From Warburgia ugandensis (Eukaryota > Streptophyta > Magnoliopsida > Canellales > Canellaceae), in NCBI GenBank assembly GCA_035236585.1, contig CP141132.1, forward strand, positions 82,140,880 through 82,204,879: a stretch of DNA of 64,000 nucleotides, given 5' to 3'. Below the pieces are notes generated by a model. It saw only the letters and a program-made list of their open reading frames with translations, made no database searches and was not told where the DNA came from. The position numbers were made by a program, and so were the translations under genes. Every line of letters starts with the position of its first letter. Within the stretch, counting starts at the first letter, position 1. This document shows, piece by piece, positions 39,201-48,386 of the stretch.

Positions 39201-40383
39201 AAGTTGAAAAACAGTAAGCAAAGGTCTAAAAGCGAAAAAACTTGTAGAAGAGGCAAGGTGCCTTATCTTTCCCACGAGAAAAAAAAAAACAAGCCTAGAT
39301 GGACGTTTCTAGGTTGAATATTCTAATATTGGAGTTGTATGAAAAATTCCTATAAAAAATGAAATAAAATCATGAAAAATTAGAAAAAGACAAAAAAGCC
39401 CTGAATTTTTTTTTTTTTGAATGATGAAAATCTGAATACTGGGAGCTATCCTAATACATATAGCTCCAACTCTGTAATAATTAAAGTAAATACAATATTC
39501 TATTGATGTAATGTGGAGGAGCTCTTGCAGATGTCCAGTGCTTAGAGGGGTCACACAAGTTGCTTATTTAGTTGTTTTATTTTCTCTAGGTTGCTCACTG
39601 GTTCACTGAGTAGGGGCAATTATGTCCTTTTCTTTTAATAAACTGTTTAATTAGAAAATCAGCTACTAGATAAGAACAGAAATGTATTGCTGAGATTGAC
39701 CTCCCACTTGTAGTCCTATGCTTTTCTGTAGGGGAAGAATAGGCTTGTTTGGAGGCAATTTTTGTAACTTATTGAAACCCTTTGGAGAGCTTTTGTTCAT
39801 CCTTTTATTACTCCATCTGTTTGTGAGGTTTATTATGTATATCTTGGTGTACTTTTCTTTTATTATTGAAGACTAATGGAGCCTAATCATGGTTCCTCGA
39901 TTTTTTTTTTTCTTTCTAAAATCTCATTTCCTATATCTTTTTGTGGGATTGCATTAGCTAGATAAGCGTGAAAGAATGGATAAAAAATGGGAAAACTGAA
40001 AGCAGTGAATAAAATGAAGGGAAGAACTTAAAATGTGCATAACTTGATTGATAGTTCAATAAATGTAGGAAAAAAGTTCATAATATTAAACATATAGATT
40101 GTTTTTGAGCACTTACCCTTGTTGGCCATATCTCACAACCAAATGTTGTGGCTTCAAATCCCCTTACCACTGAAAAATAAATACATAATGATATTAACAC
40201 ATGGAAGGACATGACAGTGTGAGTAACAATTTTTGAGTTTGGACAGTAGTCCTGCTGCCCATCATATTATTGCTACATGCTGTATTTATGGTGTAATTCT
40301 TGTTAATATTGAGATGAGTTTCTATTTTTTAGCGACATGGAGAGGAGTTGAAGGAGATCAGGAGAAATTTGAAGGGCAAATAA
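18260..40383 (+). CDS. ASI1: ASI1/IBM2/SG1 homologue: BAH and RRM protein for genes with intronic heterochromatin
   Basis: The coding exons are 18260-18616, 25139-25310, 25426-26180, 28461-28487, 32198-32290, 33675-33753, 33950-34040, 36954-37062, 37205-37321 and 40333-40383. All have GT/AG borders and compatible phases and give 616 codons. Residues about 34-180 form a BAH domain (FYESFTYDG, LYDCVYLY, then YIGKLLKIWE and WFFRPAEVL). Residues 178-437 are a charged, probably disordered linker. Residues about 449-530 form an RRM with RNP2 LLLLENL and RNP1 GQAFVIF. The tail carries the family block FPGHLYVEKIK, then STSHCSQGNTIEYEMAMEW. The start is the first ATG after an in-frame TGA (18233); M4 is an alternative. 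In Arabidopsis ASI1 works in the nucleus with AIPP1 and EDM2, binds RNA and chromatin at transposon-containing introns, and favours distal polyadenylation. Introns here hold many transposons. Confidence 0.88.
19440..22440 (-). mobile_element. Nearly full-length RTE-clade LINE, inactivated
   Basis: Read on the minus strand: 22440-22230 is a 5' region of three diverged repeats of about 62-70 bp. From about 22080 endonuclease blocks follow, broken by stops (a DLNGHVG-like region, GHGIGQRNEMG-like, STYFKEKEEPLLTFKSG). The reverse transcriptase follows at 20740-20315 (GPDGIPIDVCK, NEWRKSSIVPTYKNKGD, then MPRRSTMEAIFL and LEKAYDRV). From 20179 come LFANNIVLIDK and LQLWRDALKSKGF. The catalytic FADD is changed to FANN. 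The 3' end past about 19560 differs from the other copies, so the boundary is uncertain. It lies in the 6.5-kb ASI1 intron. Confidence 0.75.
21325..21500. repeat. Tandem repeat, about 70-75 bp x 3, within the LINE
   Basis: The block accgttaacctatttttggataactattaag, with minor variation, occurs at about 21345, 21414 and 21484. Preceding blocks (tttaatgtagttattcat, tttaatgtaggtattcatg, tttaatatagatatctggg) also match. The repeat lies within the degenerate endonuclease-to-RT part of the minus-strand RTE element. Confidence 0.7.
22870..24450 (+). mobile_element. Degenerate Ty3/gypsy element, integrase end plus LTR-like flank
   Basis: From about 22900 the frame shows integrase C-terminal sequence: CPETNGQTEVVNRAW, then a ckasfehvvd-type region. 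Further on are SNDLYQEN and LQISLVFNVADLYGFYGF. An open 106-codon stretch (23480-23800) ends in GNPYRGFLIMWLSKPPSESI, the terminal part of gypsy integrases. AT-rich sequence with no coding potential follows to about 24450 and may be LTR. The gag-to-RT region is absent. The element lies in the same ASI1 intron as the RTE element. Confidence 0.62.
27537..27990 (+). repeat. RTE LINE 3' fragment
   Basis: The fragment begins attttagcaaggagaggagtg and continues through gttacccaaagaatc, tggaacaaatggagatgtg, then atgctctatggatcagag and the agatggtttggacatgtg block. That is the C-terminal coding part of the RTE ORF, with frameshifts. It is truncated before the 3' tail. It lies in the ASI1 intron 26181-28460. 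Confidence 0.75.
28965..29645 (+). repeat. RTE LINE 3' fragment with intact terminus
   Basis: It encodes a SNQEVPVKDHFWYLGSMI-type block (29035-29232) and NLGVAPIDNKMREIKLRWFG (29266-29514), the RTE C-terminal region. It ends in ggtcttgatgatggtgatgatg. The 5' part of the LINE is absent, as expected for 5'-truncated insertion. It lies in the ASI1 intron 28488-32197. A (CA)/(TA)-rich stretch follows at 29698-29740. Confidence 0.8.
32441..33302. repeat. Tandem duplication, about 434 bp x 2, in an ASI1 intron
   Basis: A block beginning ctgtttccattttggct at 32441 recurs at 32875 (ctgtttccgttttggct). The similarity runs through the aggaaacatattgcca, tgcagctacc(t/c)attttg, gcagactgttgg and ctccccaaaaaatatt blocks. 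A third unit seems to start at about 33303 and is cut by a SINE fragment. The copies differ by substitutions and small indels. Confidence 0.85.
33316..33382 (+). mobile_element. Au-type SINE fragment (3' half)
   Basis: Contains tggtccgccccttccctgga, then gcataggcgg and the terminal aggggctgccctttttt. This matches the 3' half of the copy at 7415-7576. The head with the A and B boxes is missing. Confidence 0.68.
34831..35830. repeat. Tandem repeat, about 317-348 bp x 3, in an ASI1 intron
   Basis: Units start at 34831, 35148 and 35482 with taacattgaaaa(c/t)gagct. Each contains a gacagt(g/t)aaaaaaggaaac block, gtgttttcctgttgttggtc, then agaaatcagtctcttctt and ttgcaggagaaat-like sequence. Unit 2 carries a long C run followed by an A run at about 35233-35270. 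It lies between the exons at 34040 and 36954. Confidence 0.85.
36362..36790. mobile_element. Foldback MITE, about 430 bp
   Basis: The left arm (about 36368-36500) contains cctagaagtgaccccatttt, then tttggataattgaac and ctcatctcattgctcc. The right arm (about 36610-36780) is its inverted complement, including ccctagaggtccttcagcc, aaatgaggggcacttctagg and ggagcaataagatgaac. The arms are about 100-150 bp with moderate divergence, and there is no coding capacity. It lies in an ASI1 intron. Confidence 0.65.
37515..37960 (+). repeat. RTE LINE 3' fragment with intact terminus
   Basis: The fragment begins taggatggccataaggcca and runs through the coding blocks tatggattagagtgttggg, atgagtggcaagacaagaaa and agatggtttgaacatgtcc. 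It ends in ataaggtcttgttgatgatgatgag. It is 5'-truncated and lies in the last ASI1 intron (37322-40332). Confidence 0.8.
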
Positions 40384-41900
40384 ACAATCATGGGTATCAA
40401 CACCTTATTTTGGTATGATAGACAGTTTCTTACATTTCTTGAGATTTCTGAGGGAATGTTTTTCTTAATTCTGATTAGTTTCTGCTGTTTTCTTTGGTAT
40501 TTCTGTTCAGGTATCATTGCGGGTGAAGAGTTACTCAGGTGCAACATCATGCCTCAATCTGTCAGCTCTTTTGTATCGTTACGTGGGTTTTTGGCTGGCT
40601 TAAAGAGATATTGGTCGAGCTTTATTTACAGGTGCATATGCTTTTGCTAACACACTCCCTCAAGTAATATTGGCTCCTTTTGGATTATTAATGAACTAAA
40701 AATCAATAGTCCTTTCAGATTATCAATGTGCTAAAAGATATGCTTCATTTCATAAATTTGATGCAGTTTGCCTTTGCTTAAAGATGCCATGTAATTCCTG
40801 TCAAAAATGGTAGTGCTAATAAATAAAATCCATCTCAGTGATGCAAGTTTGATACCCAAGTTCTATATCTTGAAAGTATCAAGGAGCTTTCTTTTTTACT
40901 TGTATGATCTATGCCTTTTAAGAATCAGGGAACTCTAGTTAGGATCGGGTTGTCGTTTATTATTGATGTCTGAGCCACTTCCTTTATTTAGATATAAGTG
41001 AAGGAGTAATTGCATACCTAAATTACACTTGCAGAGCATTCTATTTAGGATCCAAACTATTTGTCTCCTGACTCAATCACAGTCAGCCGTGCCCAAAATC
41101 TGGTTGGTGATTATAATTTTGATGTGTAAAATTGATGGTCAGCAAGTTTAACCCATCAAAGGATTAGGATTTCTGCAATGAGATTCCGGGATTGGACCAT
41201 CTAATTTAGGCCCATAAAACGAAGTAGTAGGATCAATTGGGAGATCTTTACTTGTAGCTGCACATGTCCTAAGATTTTTCCCCCGTATGGTTTCTGTTTT
41301 GAGCACTTAAATTCGCTCTTCTTGCGAATTATTAGGTCCAGCCTGCTTGGTGATCACAAACTTGTTAAGCTGTGATCTTTTGGTTCATATTTTGACGAAA
41401 TGGTGGAACTCATAGACTATCAATTGTTAACATTATATGTTTTGGGACCATAAGCTACCAAGGTTTTATTTTTGCAATAGAAAGGCATAGCCTCAAATAA
41501 TGTGTGGATATCCAGATTTTGCTTTTGAAGCTCCTTTCTTATCTCTGATAAATGGTACTTTCTTCCACATATGACATAATTATAATATATTTTTGCAGCA
41601 ATACTGGAATATTTTTCTTTTAGTTCGAAAGGAATTCCTGTGGTACCTAAATTAAACAACTATGTTAAACTATTAGGCTTTAAAATTTTCATTTCTTGTC
41701 TATTTTTTGTGGTGTTTATTTATTTTATTCCGTGTGCTTCTGATAAAAAAGTTGAAGTTTGAAATGTCCTTGTAAGCTTCTGAGATGATGAACTTCTGAA
41801 AAGGGTGTCTGGCACCACCTCTTAAGGATGTGAAGTCACATAGTGAAAGCAGACTTTTATGTTATGTTCTATCTAAATCTAATCTTCGTTTAACATTTTT
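40384..41900 (+). other. ASI1 3' UTR and downstream region
   Basis: This follows the ASI1 stop at 40381-40383. Several exon-border-like sites (donor near 40414, acceptor near 40510, donor near 40632) suggest a 3' UTR intron, but no polyadenylation site was fixed. No further coding sequence was recognised. Confidence 0.3.
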
Positions 41901-43810
41901 GGGGATGGTGTCCAATGACTGATAAGCTACAGGAATGAGCATTCTGCTTCTAGTGGGTTTCCAGGTTGGTTGTGTTGAATACCTTCTGTGCCTGATGCGC
42001 AAGTTGTTGAACCTCCCCCTATTGACCTGCATCTACGATGCTTTATATGATCGTAGTATGACCGTAAATATTCAAATTCGTAATGAATTTTCTTTGAGGT
42101 GGAGCAGATTGCTGTATAACTGCACAAAAGTTATTATTTACTCTCCTGTGGAAATTGCAAATTCCCGTAAACCTCCATTCAACATATCTCAAGTAAATTG
42201 AGATGTGCCGATGGCCATTCAGTTGCTCTCTCATTCAAGTTTGGCCTACCGTAATGTGAAAACGTTCCACTGGATATCTATTCTTGAATCTAAAGCATAT
42301 CTCTATAATTACGCTAACTTTTCAGGTATAACTCTGCTTATTTGCACCTAGGTCTCTTTTGCAGATAAACATTTTGGCTTTATGGGTTTTATCTGATTTG
42401 TTAGAAGGAATTTTTGTCAAATGCTTGGCTTGCATCAGTCTCCTTCACAAGTCTCGGATGGTTATTTGGGAAGATTTCTGGCAAAGGAATTCCATGACTA
42501 ACCTATACTTTCGGAAGGAATACCCCCAATGACTGTTTTGATCCTTAATATCCAGTCAAATATCCAACGGAAAGCAGTTCGTCCTTCCAGTCTGTGGAAT
42601 TTCAGCTATTGCGCAAGTAAGAGTTGGTGATTCTTTGTACTTACAACATTAGCAATATATGATATTTCCCTGGCATTTCTCAACGTTTCTAATTGACTGC
42701 CAATCAGCAATAAACAATGAGCATCTGCCCCTGAAATTGTGCAGCAGACAACTGCTTCCATATTCGTTTATTGAGCTTGAACCAAGCATCAGTCCTGGAA
42801 ATTCGTGTATTTTACTAGAATCTGTTATGCCAATATGGCAATCCGCAGCATCAGCACCTATCGTGAGGTTCTTTTGACCATCCTCTCCGATGTCAGAAGT
42901 TGACACCAGGGTCAAGTCTCAGAAGTAATAAAATTGATGGCAGTTCAGATATATGCTGTGATTGGAATTGTAGGTAATAGTCGAAAGGAATCTTCTTTAC
43001 CTGATCCAAGCTAATATGCTTGTTTCCTACCTTTTGGTGGGTAGTTTTGATATCTTCCTGAGGTTCTGAATCTTCTTATTGTTGGAGTATCGGCTGTGTA
43101 AATGTGGATAACTGCTCACTTTAGATTGTAGGTACCATGGGTATGATTATTCATCCACAATGTTAATTTACCTTGAGGAATTGGCAGTTCGAGTGTACAA
43201 CTGTGACGGAGAAACAGCATATAACCTTTCTATTCCCTAGCACCTTCAATCTGTAAAATATGGCAGCGAGTTTGCTGATGGGACAGTTGCTAAATATTGC
43301 TGCCTTTGAGATAGTTGTGGCATGCGATGAATACAGATTCGTTGCCATAATTTCATGAAAACATTGGCAGACTTCCGATGGAAAAAGTGCCATATTTTAC
43401 AAAAAGTTGGTAGATCTGCTGTTACTAGGATATTGAACGTGAGGTCCAAGCTTGTCGTTAATCTAGGCCACAAGCAATCTGATATTGTTTTTGCCTTCCA
43501 GTTTTGTATTTAGATATGGTTTCTTTCTGAACCTTCAAAGAACCAGCTATATCACCTAGGTGAATGGGAAAAGATTGTTCCTTGCTTTTGGCTTCTACCA
43601 ACAGGTCAATGGAGTTTTAACGTGCCAGGCCTTGTTATCAATTTGCTTAAGAAGTGGTTTGAGGGTATCTTACTGGCTCAACTGGTGGTTTGACCAGCCC
43701 GGGTCTTTGGCTCGTGGCTGATCGAATCGACCTTGCTAGCCAGGTGTAATGTAGATTCATTCTGCTGCATGCTTGCATCTTGGACTGACTACAGTACGTC
43801 CTGCAGTTCT
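41900..43810 (+). pseudogene. Unidentified coding-like stretch, possible gene remnant
   Basis: Short open segments look protein-like but are interrupted. At 43133-43243 (plus strand) the reading is YHGYDYSSTMLIYLEELAVR, then VYNCDGETAYNLSIP and a stop. Around 41966-42050 it reads PSVPDAQVVEPPPIDLHL. At 42649-42915 the minus strand is open for 88 codons. No family was recognised, no consistent exon chain could be built, and the strand is uncertain. It may be a decayed gene or chance. Confidence 0.2.
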
Positions 43811-44756
43811 ACTGCCGTGTGCTGTTGGTGTTGATTGTTTGTCTAGCTTTATTTTGGGTATAAAAGTTGTTTTTACAATGTCTCTGGGACAATCCAACTG
43901 GCTGGTAAGGTGTTGATTCATTCTTCAGATTATTATAAGAGCCAATACTAAGTGAGGAACAGGAGATGATGAGTAGAGGAGCCAACAAAGGGTTGCAGGA
44001 GCAATCGCCGGGATAAATGGGTGAATGAGGAACAGAAATCCATTTAAATATTGAAATTTGGAAGTGGTCAGGGTTTGGGACTTGAACCTGATCAACAGAG
44101 GGAGTGTTTTCGGAAGTCGTTCGGCCTTGTCTGTGTGATCTAAACTTGGGTTGGTGAATAAAGCCCTTCTTGCACATGAGAGGAAAATGGGCGAAGTGGA
44201 AATCGTCTTGAAAGGCAAGGGTTTCTGTACAAGTGTAATGGTGCTTTTATATTTTGCTTGTCAATCGAGTAGAAAGAAGATTATTACCTTTCTGCCCAGT
44301 AAAAAAGAGCAACAATCCCTCCCTCAGTTCCTACTAGCCTTGTGCCTCGGAGACTTTCGCACTCTTCCTTATACAAAATTATATTAGTTGTGACTAAGCA
44401 CGTCCCAGATTTTGGGAACATCCGGATCGTTTATACTGTTACAGTCGCTTGAATGGCCTGTTCTTTGAAAATCTCATCCATTGGATATTCCTATCACATG
44501 CTGTCTTCAGTTCGAAAATGGACGATAACCCCTTACGATCCATGCGGCTAAATTTGAGTTTCCATTATCAATAGTATAGACATTCTAATCATGAGCAATG
44601 CCGAGAAGATCATGGACGGACTTAAACTCTATTAGCTTGTAGGTTTTATTTTTGTTCATTTTTTCATTTTTTCTTGGATTGCAAACACGGGTGCCCATCC
44701 GTAGCCTTGAAACCTAGACACTCACCGGAGAGACTTGTTGTGCCACTTGTAATTAG

Positions 44757-45660
44757 CACGTAATTTGTCGGGTGTATAAAGCAAATTGCGTACACACTTT
44801 AAAATCTAATCCCTGGTTAAAAGGAAAAGCAGTAGCCCGAACCTGCAACCAATTATATATATGAAAGATTGGTGTATAGTTGGAGATATGTTGGTTACAC
44901 GTTATATACGAACATCATATTTTAACTACAAATGATACACCAACAGTACTTCACACAACTCGTCATCTCCACATATATAATCAATGAAATTTTATCAATG
45001 CGGGCAGCCTTGGTGAATGAAGCTTCGGCCTATGTGAGGTCCGGGGAAGGGGTGGACCATAAGACTTATAGTAGGCAACCTTACCCTCTATTTTTATAAG
45101 AGGCTGCTTCTATGCCTTGAACTTGTGACCTCAAAGTTACACGATAACAACTTTTATTGTTGCGCCAAGGCTCCCTTCATTGGTGCATGTAAAAGTGGTA
45201 AATAGAAAAAAGGTGAAACTTATAACACAAAAAATAATGACCTAATAAGATCGGAATTATTAAGTACTAAGTGAACCACTCATGCATTATTAAATCTAAT
45301 CCCCAACCAAAAATGAAAGCAGGTTAACATGAAGTTAAGACAGAGCATATTCTAGTGGGCGTATAATTCGTAGTTAAAAATATGTTGGAAGCCGTGATAA
45401 TAACAGAAGAATGATAGAGAGGCGAGGCTGTGTTTTGGACCGTGCTTGTAGCTAACATGTGGCCGAACATATAATGAAAATCAATGATATAAAATAAGTG
45501 CTATCTAGAACTTATGATTCAGCATGTTTCAGAGATGTCGAGTTTTTTTTCCTTTTTCTTTTTTTCAAGCAAAGAATAACAAAGTAATTAACTCATGCGC
45601 TGCTAAATTTAATCCGGATCAAAGAAAAAATCAACTACTTAAACCTATGACCAAGCGTAT
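44757..45660. repeat. Cluster of copies of a short dispersed repeat
   Basis: Related stretches of 50-100 bp occur at about 44785-44850, 45280-45330 and 45585-45650, and again at about 56955-57030 and 58255-58325. The shared pattern is gcaaattgcg(c)acac, then t(t/c)(c)taaatctaatcc, then aaa..gcagtagcccgaacctg. A second shared block (ggaagcc(g/a)tgata, then gtgttttgga) links 45388-45445 with 45838-45900. The family is unknown; it may be an LTR or TRIM fragment. Confidence 0.4.
45002..45175 (-). mobile_element. Au-type SINE, near full length
   Basis: The copy runs from gggcagccttggtgaatgaa through cggcctatgtgaggtccggg, accttaccctctatttttat, aagaggctgcttc and a B-box-like ccttgaacttgtgacc to tgcgccaaggctccc. 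Read on the minus strand this has the tRNA-like head first. It lies in intergenic DNA between ASI1 and the ANTH gene. Confidence 0.78.
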
Positions 45661-47041
45661 TCTAGGGAGATGGCTAAGACCAACTATTTTAGACATTTGT
45701 TTACAAATGACAAGTTGTTAGCGTATGTAGTTAACATACCACATGTATAATGGGAACAAAAATAAAGGAAGCCCCAGTAAGATGGGATCTATGAAGTGGA
45801 TCCTGAAGAGGGGGGTTTTGTTTACTGTAACAATGTCGGAAGCCATGATATTAAATGGGAAATGGTTGAGAAATGATGGCCGTGTTTTGGAGCATGCTTG
45901 TTGCATGGATGTGTTGGTTTTCCAAGTGATTAAGTTAAACAATGTCTATCCTTGTAAGCCTTAATCTCGTTGTTGCAATGTCTGCCCTACCGGGGACAGT
46001 GGATCAACCGTCAATTGCCTCATTATTATTATTATTGGTGGTAAGCAAGCGAGTTTTTGGGATAACCCTAAACCCACTTGAACATTTAAACTAAGACAAG
46101 AAATCCCCATTATGCTGACCCCATCCATAACCTTGACCCTGCATATTCATCCCAATGTGAGGCAAATTTTGCGACCGATTTTAGTTGAAAATGTTCATCT
46201 TTGGTTGATCCGATCACTCTTCCGATCGTCGGCTTTACAAACTCCACGGACCATAGTTCTTGATTGGACGATCCGACGTTTCTAGCATCCAAAAATCTTT
46301 GTGCCGATTCCAGGCACTGTTTATACAGTATTTTTAGACACCTAGATGAAGGGATCGATCGACCAAGCTGGGGCCCTTCCTCGGAAAATAATTGCTGCTG
46401 CTCTCATTCTCATTGACAGACCCATGTAAAGGCTGAATAGGTAGCTCCCTAATCTCAACTCCTTAAATAGTTGGCCTATTAAGTACGATCTTGGAAATTG
46501 AACACGACAGGTATCAACATGACCCCATAGGTATCCTCTAGTTTGATCCTGATCCTTCATCAAACTATATATTACCTGAAGTGGGACCTGCATGATTAAT
46601 AATTAGCTCTTAATAAGTAATCCATTTTACAGCTTGTTAGGCATAAAGTCATATTATTATGTACGCATAATTAATATCATTTACTGAGCAAGAATTATAT
46701 CAGCGTAGACAAACTTGAAGCTTAGGATGGAAATGTTCGGAAGGAGCCAAAAGTAAAAAGCCATAAAAAGGAAAAATTCATAAAATTGGCTTATTTTCTT
46801 AAGACATGTCTTCAATAAAAAATAGAACCAACTTGAGAAATACGAGTTTTATTCAAAGAGATAAGTCTTTTAAAGTTTGAAACAGCGCAAAAAGAAAAAA
46901 ATTGAAAAATATAAGCTATAACTGTAATTATGGTTCTAACAAAAGATAAACAGAAAAATAAAATGACGAAAAAAATCAACAAATTATCCGTTTTACCAAA
47001 ACCAGACAATGATCGAGAATCAACGATGCTGATTGCTTCAT

Positions 47042-47213
47042 CAAATCCAAACCTTGCCCTCATTGGTCCATCAAAATAGCTTCACGTCAACTTGGATTAA
47101 AAGTAAGGAATTAGTAGCTGCTTGAAGCAAATCCAAACCTTGCCCTCATTGGTCCATCAAAATAGCTTCACGTCAACTTGGATTAAAAGTAAGGAATTAG
47201 TAGCAGCTACAAC
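47042..47213. repeat. Recent 86-bp tandem duplication
   Basis: Positions 47042-47118 and 47128-47204 are identical over 77 bases (starting caaatccaaaccttgccctc), with 9 bp between them. It lies about 1.2 kb upstream of the ANTH start codon, probably just outside the leader. Confidence 0.95.
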
Positions 47214-47486
47214 CTATCGCCCCCGTCAATTTACCGTCGCTCAAATTATAGATTAAGGCGGGTGTGCTTATCATTTTGCCCCACCCAAAAAGATGTCCCA
47301 TCGATTCGACGTACACCATGCGTACCGAAACCTTCTCCAGCCATTTTTTACTCCCTGAGTAAGCCCAACGCGTGGTTTCGGACACGCTCCGAAATCGCCG
47401 CTCCGTAGGTCAAATCTACGGTCGGGATTAAAAAAGAGCGTTAGCTTTGATCTTGTGCCGGCTTTCAGTGCGATCAAAAGGCAGAG

Positions 47487-47513
47487 AGGGAGAGAGAGAG
47501 AGAGAGAGAGAGA
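47487..47513. repeat. (GA)n microsatellite in the ANTH promoter/leader
   Basis: A purine run gggagagagagagagagaga-type lies about 0.87 kb before the start codon. GA/CT runs of this kind are common near plant transcription starts, where GAGA-binding BPC factors act (established knowledge). Here it may mark the start of the leader. Confidence 0.6.
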
Positions 47514-47671
47514 ACTGGTTACCGAATTCAGAAGGCGGAAGAAGTGGAAATCGGGATTTCTTTCGATATCTGTCTGTCGTTTGATCTGGTTTGCTCGCAT
47601 TGCGATTTTTCTGACGGGGATTTGAGCAGATCTGGTGTAATAGAGAGAACGGATCGGCGGAAGGAACGGAG

Positions 47672-48218
47672 GAGAAAGTTGTGGACTTTGCTTCGGCGGA
47701 TCGGATCGGAGCGGGTTCTTGTGTTGTTCTTCTTCTGGATCGAGTTGATTTGCTGCTAAATCTGCGGCTTTGTTCGGTTTGTGTATGTTTCTCTGCTGTT
47801 TTGGTGGTTCTGGATTTTGTTGCGGAGAATTTATGGACTGGAGGATTGTAGTGATAACTGTGGCAGAAAGTGATTGACTTTGCGTCGGCGGGTCCGGATC
47901 GAATCAAAGCGCGCGTTCTGTCGTTCTTCTGTTGGATCGAGTTGTTCTATCTGTTTTTTCTGCTGTTTTGGGGCTTCTGGATCTTGTTGCATTGAATTTT
48001 GTGGAACGGAGAAGGGCTGTAGTGGTAACAGTAGTGGAAAGTGATTGTCTTTGCTTTGGCGGATCGGAAGCGAGGAGGCTGTTGCTAGATTGGAGCTTAT
48101 TCCTTTTTGTTTCTTCTGCCGAATCGGGTTTTTTACCATTTTCTCTGTTTGGAGCTGATTATTGGCAATTTTTACGACTTGATTGTGTGGAGAGGAACTA
48201 GAGCGGTGGCGGTAGCTG
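47672..48218 (+). repeat. Triplicated leader segment of the ANTH gene, 171-194 bp x 3
   Basis: Units begin at about 47672, 47866 and 48037 with gaaagt(t/g)..ga.tttgc. Each continues with tcggcgg(g/a)tcgga, then ttgttcttctgttggatcgag-type and ctgctgttttgg(t/g)ggttctgga-type blocks. They end in a (g)tagtggtaacagtag-like block. Identity is partial, so the duplication is old. No ATG-led reading frame is conserved between units. The segment lies between the GA run and the start codon. Confidence 0.7.
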
Positions 48219-48386
48219 AAAGTCTTCTTCTCTATCAAGCAAATTTGAGGTTTCTGATCATTAATTTACGGTACTCTTCGTTTCCTCTCTCTCTTTCTCT
48301 GGTTTTTGGACTGTAGATAGTAAACGTAGACTGCGGAAAAGAACATCAGAAGTAACAGTAGTGACTGATAGAGGAAGAAGTGATCT

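Noticed and set aside
43808..44218. Minus-strand ORFs of 97-122 codons
   Set aside because: They overlap in different frames, have no motifs and no splice support.
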